Shown here in pieces: positions 19,902 to 30,178 of a stretch of 40,583 bases of DNA; the first letter of the stretch is position 1, and every line of letters starts with the position of its first letter. This DNA comes from Cyclobacterium qasimii M12-11B (GTDB lineage Bacteria > Bacteroidota > Bacteroidia > Cytophagales > Cyclobacteriaceae). The position numbers and the translations under genes are program-made. The notes below the pieces were generated by a model. That model did no database searches. It had not been told where the DNA came from and saw nothing but the letters and a program-made list of their open reading frames with translations. The DNA lies in assembly GCF_000427295.1 (NCBI RefSeq), contig NZ_ATNM01000057.1:1-40583 (forward strand). Reading direction: 5' to 3'.

Positions 19902-20284
19902 TTATTGAAAATTGAAAATTTTAAAAGGTCCTTGTTTCCCCAATTGAAATTGGGAACTATTAATGTTTAACGGGTAATTTTTACCAATAGTTAACCTTAA
20001 AGTTATTGAATATCTTTAAGAAATAAAATTACAATTTTAAGGAGGTGGCAATAGCAAATTTTGTCTGGTGAAAATGGTTCAATAGGATCTATTTCCACGC
20101 TTAACATGGGTTTTTGTTGTGTATTCGATGGTCGCCAAATGAAGGAGTTGTGCAATCGGTGTACTCATAACGAAAAGTTAGGACCTGTGACACTATCAAC
20201 TAAAAATGCAAGCTTGCTTTATAGGGGGAAGTTATTTTAAGTTTGCTACTTGAATGAGGTGAAGCCTGCATCAAAAGAATTCCA
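19902..20284. other. Intergenic region upstream of the PSD1 operon
   Basis: About 380 bases between the operon start and the end of the next minus-strand gene. It must contain the operon promoter. I found only a near-match to the -7 box and a weak CCCAA/TTGGG hairpin (19939-19954), and no gene. Confidence 0.45.
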
Positions 20285-21433
20285 TTACCAGGTAATTTCA
20301 ATTCTTACAAAGCCCATCTCATCTTCGATATTTTCAAACAGCCATAGTTTGCCATCTTTGGCAAAATAAATATTTGGATAGGTATCAATTGTTTGGAAAT
20401 GGTCTTCTGCGATTAAGTTGAGGTCCTTGTCCAATACACTAATATAACATTCAGATCCGGTGGGAAGGAATGGTTGCCCTTCTCTGGCGGTAGCATTTTC
20501 ATCAAATTTCGACCGAAAAGACATACGATAATATACCTGTTTTTTTTCATCCCAAACAGGTTCCATAAAGTTAATGTCTTCTGCTATTTTTTGAAAGTAG
20601 CTATCAAATTGAGACTGATCTCCAACTTCAGAAGGGTAAGTGCCACTTTTTTCATTTGGGTTCAGTTGGCTGTTGAAGGTGATGTGCCTGAGGGAGTCAT
20701 TTGTTTCGTCCAGCACATAGAGTTCATTACTTACGTTGGTTCCCAATAATACCTTTCCTCCCTCTTTTATTAAATAACGACTGGCACTTAGAGTGCTACC
20801 CATTCCACCCTCATTGGATGATATTTCAAAATTTCTGGCTTTATCAATGGCTGGGACTGGAAATTTATTAAAGGTTCTGTCTTCAATGTTTATTATTGCA
20901 AAAGACATGTCCTTTTTTTCATGATCGGATATTAAAGAGGCAAATTGCTTACCGTCCGAGGCTATACTTATCGTTTTATGAACCTGATACCCTTCCTCTA
21001 GCTGGTCTGATTCTTGCCCTATTTCATTGAGGTTGAAACTTTCGAGCTTTTCCGCTTGCCAGTTGAAAACATGTTCATTCGTACTATTGTTTATGTGTAG
21101 CTTGTCATCACCAATTAAAGAAATTGCCCAGATAGCTTCGGTGCCATTTGGTCCCTCTCTTTCGAAGTGGTGTTTTTTTTCTAGGGTTAATTTATTGAGG
21201 TTGATTTGCTCGATAGTACGTTTCAGGGGATCAACATTGTAAAGGTATTTTTTATCCTCACTTATTGCATTTACCCTAACTCTCCTTTTGAGGTATAATA
21301 TTTCCTCACCTGGATCTATTGCGACGGTGTCCATGGTGATACCCAAGGAAGGTAGTGGACCTTCATCTCCATTTTTCTGTCCACTACATGCAAAGAATAA
21401 AGCGAAAAATATACAGTAAATGCTGTTTTTCAT
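20285..21433 (-). CDS. Lipoprotein with beta-propeller fold, DUF4221-like
   Basis: This 382-residue protein begins MKNSIYCIFFALFFACSGQ, with a lipobox (FFAC) at Cys16. The mature part looks like a propeller of irregular blades: KYLYNVDPLKRTIEQINLNKLTLEKKH, LHINNSTNEHVFNWQAEK, ISIASDGKQFASLISDHEKKDMSFAIINIEDRTF, NELYVLDETNDSLRHITF, SECYISVLDKDLNLIAEDHF and IYFAKDGKLWLFENIED. This layout fits the DUF4221/6-bladed propeller lipoproteins common in Bacteroidota, but the family name is from memory of pattern and is not certain. Function is unknown. It stands alone, divergent from the ion-channel gene. Confidence 0.75.
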   Translation of the reverse strand: MKNSIYCIFFALFFACSGQKNGDEGPLPSLGITMDTVAIDPGEEILYLKRRVRVNAISEDKKYLYNVDPLKRTIEQINLNKLTLEKKHHFEREGPNGTEAIWAISLIGDDKLHINNSTNEHVFNWQAEKLESFNLNEIGQESDQLEEGYQVHKTISIASDGKQFASLISDHEKKDMSFAIINIEDRTFNKFPVPAIDKARNFEISSNEGGMGSTLSASRYLIKEGGKVLLGTNVSNELYVLDETNDSLRHITFNSQLNPNEKSGTYPSEVGDQSQFDSYFQKIAEDINFMEPVWDEKKQVYYRMSFRSKFDENATAREGQPFLPTGSECYISVLDKDLNLIAEDHFQTIDTYPNIYFAKDGKLWLFENIEDEMGFVRIEITW

Positions 21434-21699
21434 TCGGTTAGGGTTTATAGACTAAAAATTTAGCAGATATTTTTGGACTTTCCTAAAAATTGAAAAACAA
21501 CTTTAGTTTTAATACATACCAAGACTATTTACTTCTAATATTTTTTAAGGATATTATTCCTGACTTGGGAAATGGTTTCATTTTGAGAGGAAATTTCTAT
21601 ACCCTATTTAAGGGTTCTCCTCTAATATTCTAAGGGGTTTAAAATCAATTTATTGAAATTAATCAATAAATTGGGTAGTCCTTAATAAAAGATACGCAC

Positions 21700-22796
21700 A
21701 TGTTTCAAAATCCTAAAACCTCAGTTTTAATCTTTTCAATTTTAGGCCTCCTTCTATTTACGACTAGCCTTCAAGCCCGTCAATTGCGCTTAGACATTGA
21801 TACATTGCTTGTGGGGGTGGCAGGAAGTGAACCATTTGTATATGGTGAAGGTCAGGAAGTCAGTGGTATTTCTGTTGAAATTTGGGAGGAATTGGCGGCC
21901 AAACAAGGGTGGAATTATTATTTTAAGTCTTATACTACTGTAGATGACGCTTTGCATTCATTGGAACAGGGAGCTTTGGATTTGGTGATTGGGCCGATTA
22001 GTATTACTTCCAATAGGGTGGAAAATTTTAGGTTTTCGCAGCCTTTTTATAATTCGAGTTTGGCCATCGTGTCCCGTTCTGAAAAGCAAGGGTTTTGGGA
22101 CAAGATCAAGCCGTTTTTCAGTATTAAATTATTGATAGCTGTATTTGTTTTTTATTCATTCTTGCCATAGTGGGTACCGTGTTGTGGTTGGCAGAGAGAA
22201 ACCATTCCAAGGATCAATTTCCAAATGATCCAATAGATGGGATAGGGAATGGGATGTGGCTTGCCATCGTTACCATGAGTACTACAGGGTATGGAGACAA
22301 AGCACCGGTTACTTTGACGGGGCGCATTATCGCAGGCAGTTGGATGATTATCTCAATTATTTTTGCTACTTCTATGGTGGCAGGAATAGCCAGTACCCTT
22401 ACTTTGGCCTCTTTAGGCAAATCTCCGGTTTCCAATATAGAGCAATTGGTTAATAAAAATGTGGCAACCATTTCAAATTCCCCTTCGCAAACGTTTTTAG
22501 AGGAACACTATGCCAAGCCAGTGGAAGTATTTACGCTGGAAGAAGCCATTTCTAAGTTAAGGAAAAAGGAGGTTGCTGCAGTGGTTTATGATCGGCCACA
22601 GTTGTTGTTTTATCTTAAAAATCATGGAGACGAAGATCTATTTATGGCCAAGGCGGAATATTACAAGCAAGGATATGGCTTTGCTTTTCCACTAGAGAGC
22701 AACCTGGTGTATGAAGTCAACAGGGCTTTGCTTGAACTGGCGGAAGATCAGGATACGGATGAGATAATTGATCGATACCTGATGCGCAATGAGTAA
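21700..22796 (+). pseudogene. Ionotropic-glutamate-receptor-like ion channel, one frameshift
   Basis: The architecture is like prokaryotic GluR0. A signal peptide (residues 1-26) is followed by the first lobe of a periplasmic amino-acid-binding domain (LLVGVAGSEPFVYGEGQEVSGISVEIWEE). Then come a membrane helix, a P-loop with the potassium-type selectivity filter TMSTTGYGDKAP, another helix, and the second binding lobe (VATISNSPSQTFLEEHY to the end). The first frame stops inside the first helix (VFVFYSFLP). Restoring one T in the T6 run at 22148-22153 gives VFVFLFILAIVGTVLWLAERN, a proper helix, and a protein of about 365 residues. It would be a ligand-gated, potassium-selective channel in the inner membrane. 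The ligand is unknown. The break is probably a sequencing indel. Confidence 0.85.
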
Positions 22797-22885
22797 TTGA
22801 ATGTCAGGCTCATGTTTATTTGGTTAAACATTGATCCTGGCTCCTAAGGTGAAAAGCTTGCCTTTAGTTATTCCTAGCCTAAGAA

Positions 22886-23428
22886 CTAAGCCTTTTTAAA
22901 GTCATTGGTTTTACTCACCATGTCCCAAAGGGTTATGCCTATACTCACTGAAATATTTAGCGAATGTTTGGTGCCAAATTGGGGGATTTCCAATACTTGA
23001 TCTGCTGCCAATACCACGTCCTCTTCTACACCAAATACTTCGTTTCCGAATATAAATGCATAAGGCTTGCCTGGTTCTGGTTTGAATTCATTGAGTGGGG
23101 TACTGTGAGAGACTTGTTCTAATGCACAGATAATATAGCCTTCTTTTTTTAAAGCTTTAATTACATCTAGTGTACTTTCATGATGTTCCCAATCTACTGA
23201 TTCAGTAGCACCAAGAGCTGTCTTTTGAATTTCTCTATGGGGAGGTTGACCAGTAATGCCACAGAGGTATAGCTTATTTACCCTAAAAGCATCGGAAGTC
23301 CTAAAGGCTGCACCTACATTGTTTAGGCTACGAACATTGTCCAATATCAGGGCGATTGGGTTTTTTTCGACTTCTTTGTAATCCTCAACAGAGAGTCGGT
23401 TGAGTTCTTCCATGCTGAGTTTTTTCAT
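22886..23428 (-). CDS. TrmH/SpoU-family RNA 2'-O-methyltransferase
   Basis: I chose the start at 23428 (MKKLSMEELNRLSVEDYKE). An upstream in-frame ATG at 23500 would add 24 residues that look noncoding. The 180-residue protein has the SPOUT knot motifs: ALILDNVRSLNNVGAAFRTSDAF (motif 1), FIFGNEVFGVEEDVV (motif 2) and HSLNISVSIGITLWDM (motif 3). Together these form the AdoMet-binding trefoil knot. Such enzymes methylate the 2'-hydroxyl of tRNA or rRNA nucleotides. The target cannot be read from sequence; this short type lacks an N-terminal RNA-binding domain. It converges with the channel gene and is divergent from mutS. Confidence 0.88.
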   Translation of the reverse strand: MKKLSMEELNRLSVEDYKEVEKNPIALILDNVRSLNNVGAAFRTSDAFRVNKLYLCGITGQPPHREIQKTALGATESVDWEHHESTLDVIKALKKEGYIICALEQVSHSTPLNEFKPEPGKPYAFIFGNEVFGVEEDVVLAADQVLEIPQFGTKHSLNISVSIGITLWDMVSKTNDFKKA

Positions 23429-23614
23429 AGGGATATAATTTGAATATTTAAAATGCTGATTTATTGAGTTATAGGGATTAAAAAGCCCTATGGAGCTCAA
23501 ATTTACTTAATTCCAGACGAAAAAAACAGAGGTGACAAAGGCCTTGTAAAAGATTTAGGTTTTGTTTCCCTTACATTCTTAATTAAATTCAGGTCCTAAA
23601 ACAGAAAAATAACA

Positions 23615-26215
23615 ATGGGCAAGACGAAAGCCAAGGAAACCCCTTTAATGAAACAATACAATGCCATCAAGGCAAAGCATCCCGGAGCCATTTTGCTTTT
23701 TCGGGTAGGGGATTTTTATGAAACCTTTGGAGAAGATGCGATAAGGGCCAGTAAAATCCTTGACATTGTGCTTACCAAACGTGCCAATGGTTCTGCTTCT
23801 CATATTGAGTTGGCAGGTTTTCCGCATCACTCTTTGGATACTTATCTGCCCAAGCTGATCAGAGCAGGTAATAGGGTCGCCATATGTGATCAATTGGAAG
23901 ATCCAAAGGAGGTAAAAGGAATCGTTAAAAGAGGCGTTACAGAATTGGTTACACCTGGCTTGGCTTACAACGACAATGTGTTGGACAAGCGACGCAATAA
24001 TTTTTTGGCCAGTATTCATTTCAGCAACGACCAGTTGGGGATCGCATTCCTGGATCTTTCTACCGGTGAATTTATGTGTGCCGAAGGGCATCAATCTTAT
24101 ATAGAGAAATTACTTCAGAGTTTTAATCCTTCTGAAATCATTCACTCTAAAGCGGCAAAGGCTGTTGCCGGTGCCTTATTAAAAAATGATTTCCACACCT
24201 TTCATTGTGAGGATTGGGTGTACCAGCAAGCATATACCTATGAAAAGCTGACAAGCCATTTTGGAACCAAGAATTTAAAGGGTTTCGGGATAGAAAACAT
24301 GGAATTAGGCAGTACAGCCGCTGGTGCCATATTGTATTATTTAGAAGAAACAGAGCATAAAGAAGTCAAGCATATTGCTTCCATATCCAGGATAGCAGAA
24401 GAGAAATATGTCTGGCTGGATAAATTTACGATCAGGAATTTAGAGTTGGTTTACCCTCAGCAAGATGGAGGGGTGCCACTCATTCAGATTCTGGACCGGA
24501 CGCAGACGCCCATGGGCAGTCGAATGATGAAAAAGTGGTTGGTCCTGCCTCTGAAAGAGAAAGGATTGATCGTAGAAAGACAAAAGTCAGTCAGTTTTTT
24601 TTACGAGGCTTCAGAATTAAGGGAGGAGTTGTTTTCACATCTCAAGCATGTAGGGGATCTTGAACGATTGATTTCAAAAGTGGCCGTGGGTAGGATCAAT
24701 CCCCGGGAGATGAACCATTTGAGAAAAGCACTTCTCAGCACCTTGCCTGTTAAAGAATTGCTGGGGAATCAGCAAAATGGCGCTTTGAAAAAACTTGCAG
24801 ACCAATTGAACGTTTGTTCTTATCTGCTGGAAAAAATCGAAAAGGAATTGATGGAGGATGCGCCTATGCTTACCCATCAGGGAGGGATTATCAAGAATGG
24901 GGTAGATCCTGATCTGGACGAATACCGCAAACTGGCCAACTCTGGTAAAGATTACCTGGTTCAAATTCAGCAAAGGGAAGTTAAACGGACAGGCATCACT
25001 TCATTGAAAGTAGCTTTCAATAAGGTTTTTGGCTATTACCTGGAAGTAAGCAATACCCATAAGGACAAAGTGCCACCGGAATGGATTCGTAAGCAAACGC
25101 TCGTCAATGCTGAACGGTACATTACTGAGGAGCTTAAGGTGTATGAGGAAAAAATCTTGCATGCAGAGGAGCGTTTAATAGCGTTGGAACAAAAGTATTT
25201 TCTATTGTTGGTACAAGATGCGGGAGATTATGTAGCGCAGATCCAGCAAAATGCACGGGTTTTGGCCACGCTGGATTGCCTGTTGAGTTTTGCAGAAGTA
25301 GCTTCTGAGAACAACTATTGTGCACCTAAAATAGCTGATACGGACGCGATCGAGATCAAGGATGGTAGACATCCTGTAATAGAAAAACAACTGGCTATAG
25401 GGGAGGATTATGTACCTAATGACATCTACCTGGACAATTCCACGCAGCAGGTCATTATCATTACCGGCCCCAATATGGCAGGAAAGTCAGCATTGCTTCG
25501 GCAAACCGCGCTGATCGTGTTGATGGCCCAAATGGGGAGTTTTGTGCCTGCCTCCTTTGCAAGGATTGGCATAGTAGACAAAGTCTTTACCCGTGTAGGG
25601 GCTTCGGACAATCTCTCCAAAGGGGAATCTACCTTTATGGTAGAGATGACTGAGACTGCCAGCATTTTGAATAATCTTTCTGACAGGAGTTTGGTGCTTA
25701 TGGATGAAATCGGAAGAGGTACTTCTACCTATGACGGGATATCCATTGCCTGGTCCATTGTCGAGTATTTGCACAATCATCCTAAATGCAAAGCCAAAAC
25801 CTTGTTTGCGACACATTACCATGAGCTAAATCAGCTGGCCAATGATTTCCCCAAAGTGAAAAACTTTAATGTTGCAGTAAAAGAGTTGGGCAATAAAGTC
25901 GTATTTATGCGCAAGTTGCAGGCAGGAGGGAGTGAGCATAGTTTTGGTATCCATGTTGCCCAGATGGCAGGAATGCCGAATCCTGTGGTTTTGCGTGCTG
26001 CTGAGATCATGAAATACCTGGAAAAGGACAAACAACTTCAGCAACACAAGGAAAACATCAAAGACATACCAAAGAACAATTTTCAATTGAGCATGTTTGA
26101 ATTGGATCCAAAATTCAAAGAAGCCAAGGATTTATTGGAGGCGCTTGACATCAATACAATTTCTCCTGTGGAGGCATTATTGAAATTAAACGAAGTAAAA
26201 AAGATGTTGGAATAA
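23615..26215 (+). CDS. mutS: DNA mismatch repair protein MutS
   Basis: This 866-residue ATPase recognises mismatches and small loops in DNA and recruits MutL. It is full length and intact. The mismatch-reading Phe-x-Glu is F34-Y-E36 in LLFRVGDFYETFGEDA. The connector and lever/clamp helices follow. The ATPase has Walker A GPNMAGKSALLRQ (Lys624), the signature-like stretch TRVGASDNLSKGESTFMVEM, and Walker B LVLMDEIGRGTSTYDG, followed by FATHYHEL. The C-terminal helix-turn-helix region holds FGIHVAQMAGMPNPVVLRA. The start is well placed because conserved sequence begins within the first 15 residues. Its intact state matters here because neighbouring genes carry many single-base run losses, the kind that mismatch repair normally prevents. 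Confidence 0.97.
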   Translation: MGKTKAKETPLMKQYNAIKAKHPGAILLFRVGDFYETFGEDAIRASKILDIVLTKRANGSASHIELAGFPHHSLDTYLPKLIRAGNRVAICDQLEDPKEVKGIVKRGVTELVTPGLAYNDNVLDKRRNNFLASIHFSNDQLGIAFLDLSTGEFMCAEGHQSYIEKLLQSFNPSEIIHSKAAKAVAGALLKNDFHTFHCEDWVYQQAYTYEKLTSHFGTKNLKGFGIENMELGSTAAGAILYYLEETEHKEVKHIASISRIAEEKYVWLDKFTIRNLELVYPQQDGGVPLIQILDRTQTPMGSRMMKKWLVLPLKEKGLIVERQKSVSFFYEASELREELFSHLKHVGDLERLISKVAVGRINPREMNHLRKALLSTLPVKELLGNQQNGALKKLADQLNVCSYLLEKIEKELMEDAPMLTHQGGIIKNGVDPDLDEYRKLANSGKDYLVQIQQREVKRTGITSLKVAFNKVFGYYLEVSNTHKDKVPPEWIRKQTLVNAERYITEELKVYEEKILHAEERLIALEQKYFLLLVQDAGDYVAQIQQNARVLATLDCLLSFAEVASENNYCAPKIADTDAIEIKDGRHPVIEKQLAIGEDYVPNDIYLDNSTQQVIIITGPNMAGKSALLRQTALIVLMAQMGSFVPASFARIGIVDKVFTRVGASDNLSKGESTFMVEMTETASILNNLSDRSLVLMDEIGRGTSTYDGISIAWSIVEYLHNHPKCKAKTLFATHYHELNQLANDFPKVKNFNVAVKELGNKVVFMRKLQAGGSEHSFGIHVAQMAGMPNPVVLRAAEIMKYLEKDKQLQQHKENIKDIPKNNFQLSMFELDPKFKEAKDLLEALDINTISPVEALLKLNEVKKMLE

Positions 26216-26349
26216 TTTAGTGCGTTTATTGTCAGGCAGGTAGCGTTTTCTTGATAAAAATTTCTTTCGTATTATTGGACTTTAAAAATTTAGGCGTAAA
26301 TTTGCATCACAATCACGGAAATAAAAGTTTTTCTGTGTACCAATGACAA

Positions 26350-26422
<73 letters not shown>

Positions 26423-26425
26423 CAT

Positions 26426-26451
26426 ATAAAGCCCTTATTTAAGGGCTTTAT
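26426..26451 (+). terminator. Hairpin after tRNA-Gly
   Basis: ATAAAGCCCTTA pairs with TAAGGGCTTTAT, followed by TATT. It lies directly behind the tRNA and likely ends or slows its transcript. Confidence 0.7.
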
Positions 26452-26515
26452 TATTTAGATGGCGATTATAGTGGAAATGGTTTTTCCTTTTTCTATATTA
26501 GTTGTCGCTAATGTT

Positions 26516-26599
26516 GCCGGGATGGTGGAATAGGTAGACACGCAAGACTTAAAATCTTGTGGGGGTAACCCCGTGCGGGTTCGATTCCCGCTCCTGGTA
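26516..26599 (+). tRNA. tRNA-Leu (anticodon TAA)
   Basis: An 84-base class II tRNA. The acceptor GCCGGGA pairs with TCCTGGT through two G-U pairs. The anticodon arm CAAGA-CTTAAAA-TCTTG shows TAA, which reads TTA codons. A long variable arm (TGGGGGTAACCCCGT) precedes the T-arm CGGGT-TCGATTC-CCG. No CCA is encoded. Confidence 0.95.
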
Positions 26600-26630
26600 C
26601 AATGCTTATTCTTTAATAAGGCAAACATTT

Positions 26631-26666
26631 AAAAAGCCGCTTAAATTTATTTTAAGCGGCTTTTTT
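26631..26666. terminator. Bidirectional terminator between tRNA-Leu and the Reg_prop gene
   Basis: A 10-bp perfect stem (GCCGCTTAAA with TTTAAGCGGC) has five A before it and six T after it, so it works on both strands. Confidence 0.9.
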
Positions 26667-26689
26667 ATTGGTCTTTGAGGTGTGTCTAG

Positions 26690-28844
26690 TTACTCCCAAT
26701 ACCCATAATACCTCCCCATCCAATACGCGACCAGGTAGTAGGTGCCACTTACCTCTGTTTTTCCACCACCTCCGATGTCCAACTGTTTTGGGTTGGTATT
26801 CCACCTGAAAGTGTTTCCTTCGGGTGAGGGCAAGGCTGTATAGGCCTGCGGGCTCCTTCCTCTGCCTGGGAACTCATCCACTTTTAAGTCCCATCGGTGA
26901 CTGTTTTCTACTGACCAGGTAATCAAATCCAAAGGAAAAGTCTGTATTTCCCTGAGGGCAATGTTCAAATCCATATCTTCTTTGAGTAGTGCACTAGCAA
27001 AAACATTCCAAACCGGCATATTGTCTGAACGCACTGCTTTCCAGGATCTGTTTAGACTTTGCAAGTATAAGGGGTAAGAAGGATCGTCTTTAGGAGTGTA
27101 GTTGAGCAAGTTGTAGTAGGGAAGGAAATTTAGAATGTCATCGGAGTGACTGATGTCAAATGGGTCAGTCATCTTGGCCTCAAGTGCGTTGATGGCATAA
27201 CCTTCCTTTTCAATAAGGTGTTGGTAGACTTTTTTATATTTTGCCTTCCCTGTAAAATGATAGGCAGTTTGCAGAGAGGAAAGGATCTGCAAGGAATTTA
27301 GGCCTTTCTCATACAGCCAATTGGAAGATCTGTTCAGGGAGTCTGGGGTCCATATGGCCCACCTTGTGGGTTTCCCATCGTAATCGATTAGTTGTAAATC
27401 ATTGTCGACAATGTGACCGACGATACGATCAATAAGGTCCACTACTCTTTTTTTATCGTCTTCGTCAGCTACAAGGTCGTGGTACAAAGACATGGAAAGC
27501 AGATGCCCTACGATTTCATCAGAACTGGTGTCATCTAACCATTGCCATTTACCATCTGGTGATGGGTGCCAGTTTTTTGGATGCGGAGACCTTGATGGGG
27601 CCAAAAGATCTTCTGACCTTACATAAGACCTGGCAGGGTATCCTGGTATCCCAGTGACTGTCTCCAATCTTTCCAGGGCTTCGAAAGTTCGCTTTGCCTT
27701 TGTTTTGGCATCTTCACTTTTGGTGACGCCATATCTGAATGATTCGGCAATCAGGTAGCAGGAGGTCCAGAGGCCATCATTGTCTTGGTTTTCCAAAAAG
27801 CTACTGTTGATGTCTCCTGCTATCGCCAGTTTGGACCTGTTAACAATGCCAATTCGGTTATGTCTTTTTTCGATAATCTCTTCTATTCCATTTGCCTTTT
27901 CTTCCAAGGTCATGGCTTTCAGTCCTATTTCGGAGATGCCATTGGGCGTTGCCACCCATACTTTTCCTGGCTCAATAGGGAGAATGTCGTTGATTTGGTC
28001 ATCAGGTAACCATCTTTTACTGGTGTAATACCTCCAGTTTTTCCTTTTCGGATCAAACCTTTTGGCGTGCCTATCCATAACAAGCTATCCGTTTCGAGTA
28101 TTTTTGTTGCAGGGCCGTATGGGAGTCCATCTGCGCCTCTTTTTAGCCAATGATTGCCATCAGCGGCAAGAGACGCAATTGCTTTTGGTGAGCTAAATAA
28201 AATGTCTTTACCATTTAATCCGGTGGTTACTGTCAGGTATTGGCTATCATGCCCGAGTGCTAAGCCTATTTTATCCATGTCCAGCCATACGCCTGATTTT
28301 TTTGCCAAAGACCTTCGTCAGCTGCAATCCATATTATGCCTTCATTGTCCTGGGTTATTGCATTGATTTTTATGTCAGAAAAGGTGGTGACTTTTTCCCA
28401 TGTTCCATTCCAGCTATACAGTCCGTGGGTGGTTCCGGCCAATAAAGTGTTGTTATCTATCCAATGTGTACTTGTGATGGATTGGCGGCCATGGGTCCGC
28501 GGTGGGTTTGGGATTCTTTCGCCTTTTTCAGACCATATGGTCTTGTCATTGTTCATCCATACTGTTTGGGAATTGTCCGCAGTAGCATTGATTATACCTG
28601 AGACATAAGGTTGGCCTGTCCATTTGTCCTTTTGATTGTAAAATATTCCGTGGGAGGTGATTGCTTTGATTGTGTTGCCATGCTTGAATAATTTCACGAC
28701 GTCTAAACCAGCATTAAGAGGGAGATCAATTTTTTGGCTGACTTCCTGGTAATAGGAGCCAGAAGCTATTTTCTGAGAAAAAACCTGGACTGGGCTGAAG
28801 CATAACCAGGCCATTAAAAAGGCAGTAAATTTCAAGACTTTCAT
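26690..28844 (-). pseudogene. Secreted Reg_prop propeller plus alpha/alpha-barrel protein, two frameshifts
   Basis: Three frames encode one protein. The N-terminus has a signal peptide (MKVLKFTAFLMAWLCFSPVQVFSQ) and then two-component-regulator-type propeller repeats: LLAGTTHGLYSWNGTWEKV, GIIWIAADEGLWQK, SLLWIGTPKGLIRKG and KVWVATPNGISEIG. The C-terminal 430 residues are helical, with Trp- and Asp-rich segments (NQDNDGLWTSCYLIAESFRYG, SSDEIVGHLLSMSLYHDLV), like an (alpha/alpha)6 barrel such as those of some glycoside hydrolases or lyases. Adding one A to the run mirrored at 28297-28303 and one at 28038-28042 restores about 718 residues. The joins then read LWQKKSGVWLDMDK and LIRKGKNWRYYTSKRWLPDDQ. 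No catalytic pair can be named. It probably acts on glycans outside the cell. Confidence 0.8.
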
Positions 28845-29038
28845 GTTGTTAGGGTTTCAAGCTGACTAGTGGAGGTTTCTTGGGTGATTTTCACGTTTCA
28901 TTGAAAAGCTGAAACTTCCTGATTTACTACTTATCTTAGGTATAATTGGGCTATTTATTTCAGAATTGTAAATGAAATTGAGATGTTGAGATTAATCTGT
29001 CACTTTTTTCGTGGCTTTAAATTTGGATAAGGCTGATC

Positions 29039-29542
29039 TTATTGACTTATATCAGCTCTGGTGTATATGGGAGAGGGGGCACACGAAGAGAGCAGGACAT
29101 CATTGCATGGGGTGGCTATCAATAATTTCATGCCCTTGTCTCTGTATTCTAATGTGGAGGAAACAGGGACAATACTATTATTGATATCTACAGGGTTTAA
29201 GTCATCAAGTTCTCCCCAAGGTTTATCGTTATCTATGAAAAGATTTTGGTTAGGCAGGAAAGTAATAGTATTGCCGTCCAGTTGGTAGGAGCCAGTTGAG
29301 AAAAAATAATAACCTACTAGTTCTCCTGAATTTGGCTGTCGGTAAGTAATGGATTTGGTAAAAGTCCTGTCTTCATTGATTATAAGTGTTGCGACGCTAT
29401 TCAGTCCATAGCCCTCATGCAAGTTTACAACTTCCCAAGTATCATAAAGGCTGCCATTTGAAAAACTATCCTCCCAATTTGTACAGGAGCTTATGCTAAT
29501 AGCAAACCAAATTAAAAGGGTTAGAAAATTTGTACGTTTCAT
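29039..29542 (-). CDS. Lipocalin-like small lipoprotein
   Basis: This 167-residue protein starts MKRTNFLTLLIWFAISISSC, a lipoprotein signal with Cys20. The mature part opens with LYDTWEVVNLHEGYG and then alternating strands (VATLIINEDRTFTKSITYR, GYYFFSTGSYQLDGNTITFLP), the pattern of lipocalin-like domains common in Bacteroidota lipoproteins. DNDKPWGELDDLNPVD and a Cys pair (TPCNDVLLSSCAPSP) near the C-terminus may matter for structure. Ligand and role are unknown. It sits upstream of the Reg_prop gene on the same strand, about 190 bases apart, so co-transcription is possible but not shown. Confidence 0.75.
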   Translation of the reverse strand: MKRTNFLTLLIWFAISISSCTNWEDSFSNGSLYDTWEVVNLHEGYGLNSVATLIINEDRTFTKSITYRQPNSGELVGYYFFSTGSYQLDGNTITFLPNQNLFIDNDKPWGELDDLNPVDINNSIVPVSSTLEYRDKGMKLLIATPCNDVLLSSCAPSPIYTRADISQ

Positions 29543-29785
29543 GATGGTTAATAAAGGTGTTTAATTGTCAAGACGATTTACTTTTCACATTTGTCTCAAT
29601 TGCTTGCAACTGAGATTTAAAATTAGGGTTTTTAATTGAAAAGTGTAAATGAGTAGCTAGTCAGTCTATTAAGAGACTGAATGCTAACAAAGTTAGGAAG
29701 AGATTCAAAAAGTAAAAAAGTGGTGTATTTCGGTAGGGTCCATCACGAAAAAGTAAGGGCGTGGCTTTTTTAATCTTATTTAAAG

Positions 29786-30178
29786 CTACGAAAATGTCAT
29801 GTTGTCAAAAATATGCAATTCAATTGTTTTACCATTGTCCATAAAATAGCAGTCTGCTAAATTTTCCAAGGGAAGTTTGGTGTTTGTGTTGTTGTTAAAT
29901 ACCCCTAGTTTCCCTCTTCCGTGATGGTGATAAGGCGTTTTGTAAAAAAACCTGAGCTTGTATTTTTCTGCTCTAGTACTAGCCATTTCCTTCGTCATTC
30001 TCCGGTGATTAATAAAGTATTTTGTGAGGTGTTCACGGATTTTGTTTTGGGCAGGCTTAGACAATAGAGGAGGTAAAAAGAACCTATTGGCAATTTTTTC
30101 TCCATTTGGATCATTAGATCCAAATGGGTAATGGTGGATGTCTAATAAGTCTGCAGTTACCAATATCATAGAATACAA
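29786..30178 (-). CDS. Hypothetical protein, 130 residues
   Basis: I do not recognise this protein. It has no signal peptide and no membrane segment. The sequence is rich in Asn, His, Lys and Phe, with an unusual HHHGRGK stretch near residue 85 and an internal basic region (HRRMTKEMASTRAEKYKLRFFYK). The normal residue mix and the lack of low-complexity repeats support real coding, but the start is not certain: the ATG four codons in (MILVTADLLDIHH) could be used. No operon partner is clear. It lies between the lipoprotein gene and the P-type ATPase on the opposite strand. Confidence 0.5.
   Translation of the reverse strand: MYSMILVTADLLDIHHYPFGSNDPNGEKIANRFFLPPLLSKPAQNKIREHLTKYFINHRRMTKEMASTRAEKYKLRFFYKTPYHHHGRGKLGVFNNNTNTKLPLENLADCYFMDNGKTIELHIFDNMTFS

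Noticed and set aside
23615-26215. Mismatch-repair defect as the cause of the frameshifts
   Set aside because: mutS is complete with all ATPase and mismatch-reading motifs, and all seven changes are losses, which points to sequencing error; mutL is outside the window and was not examined.
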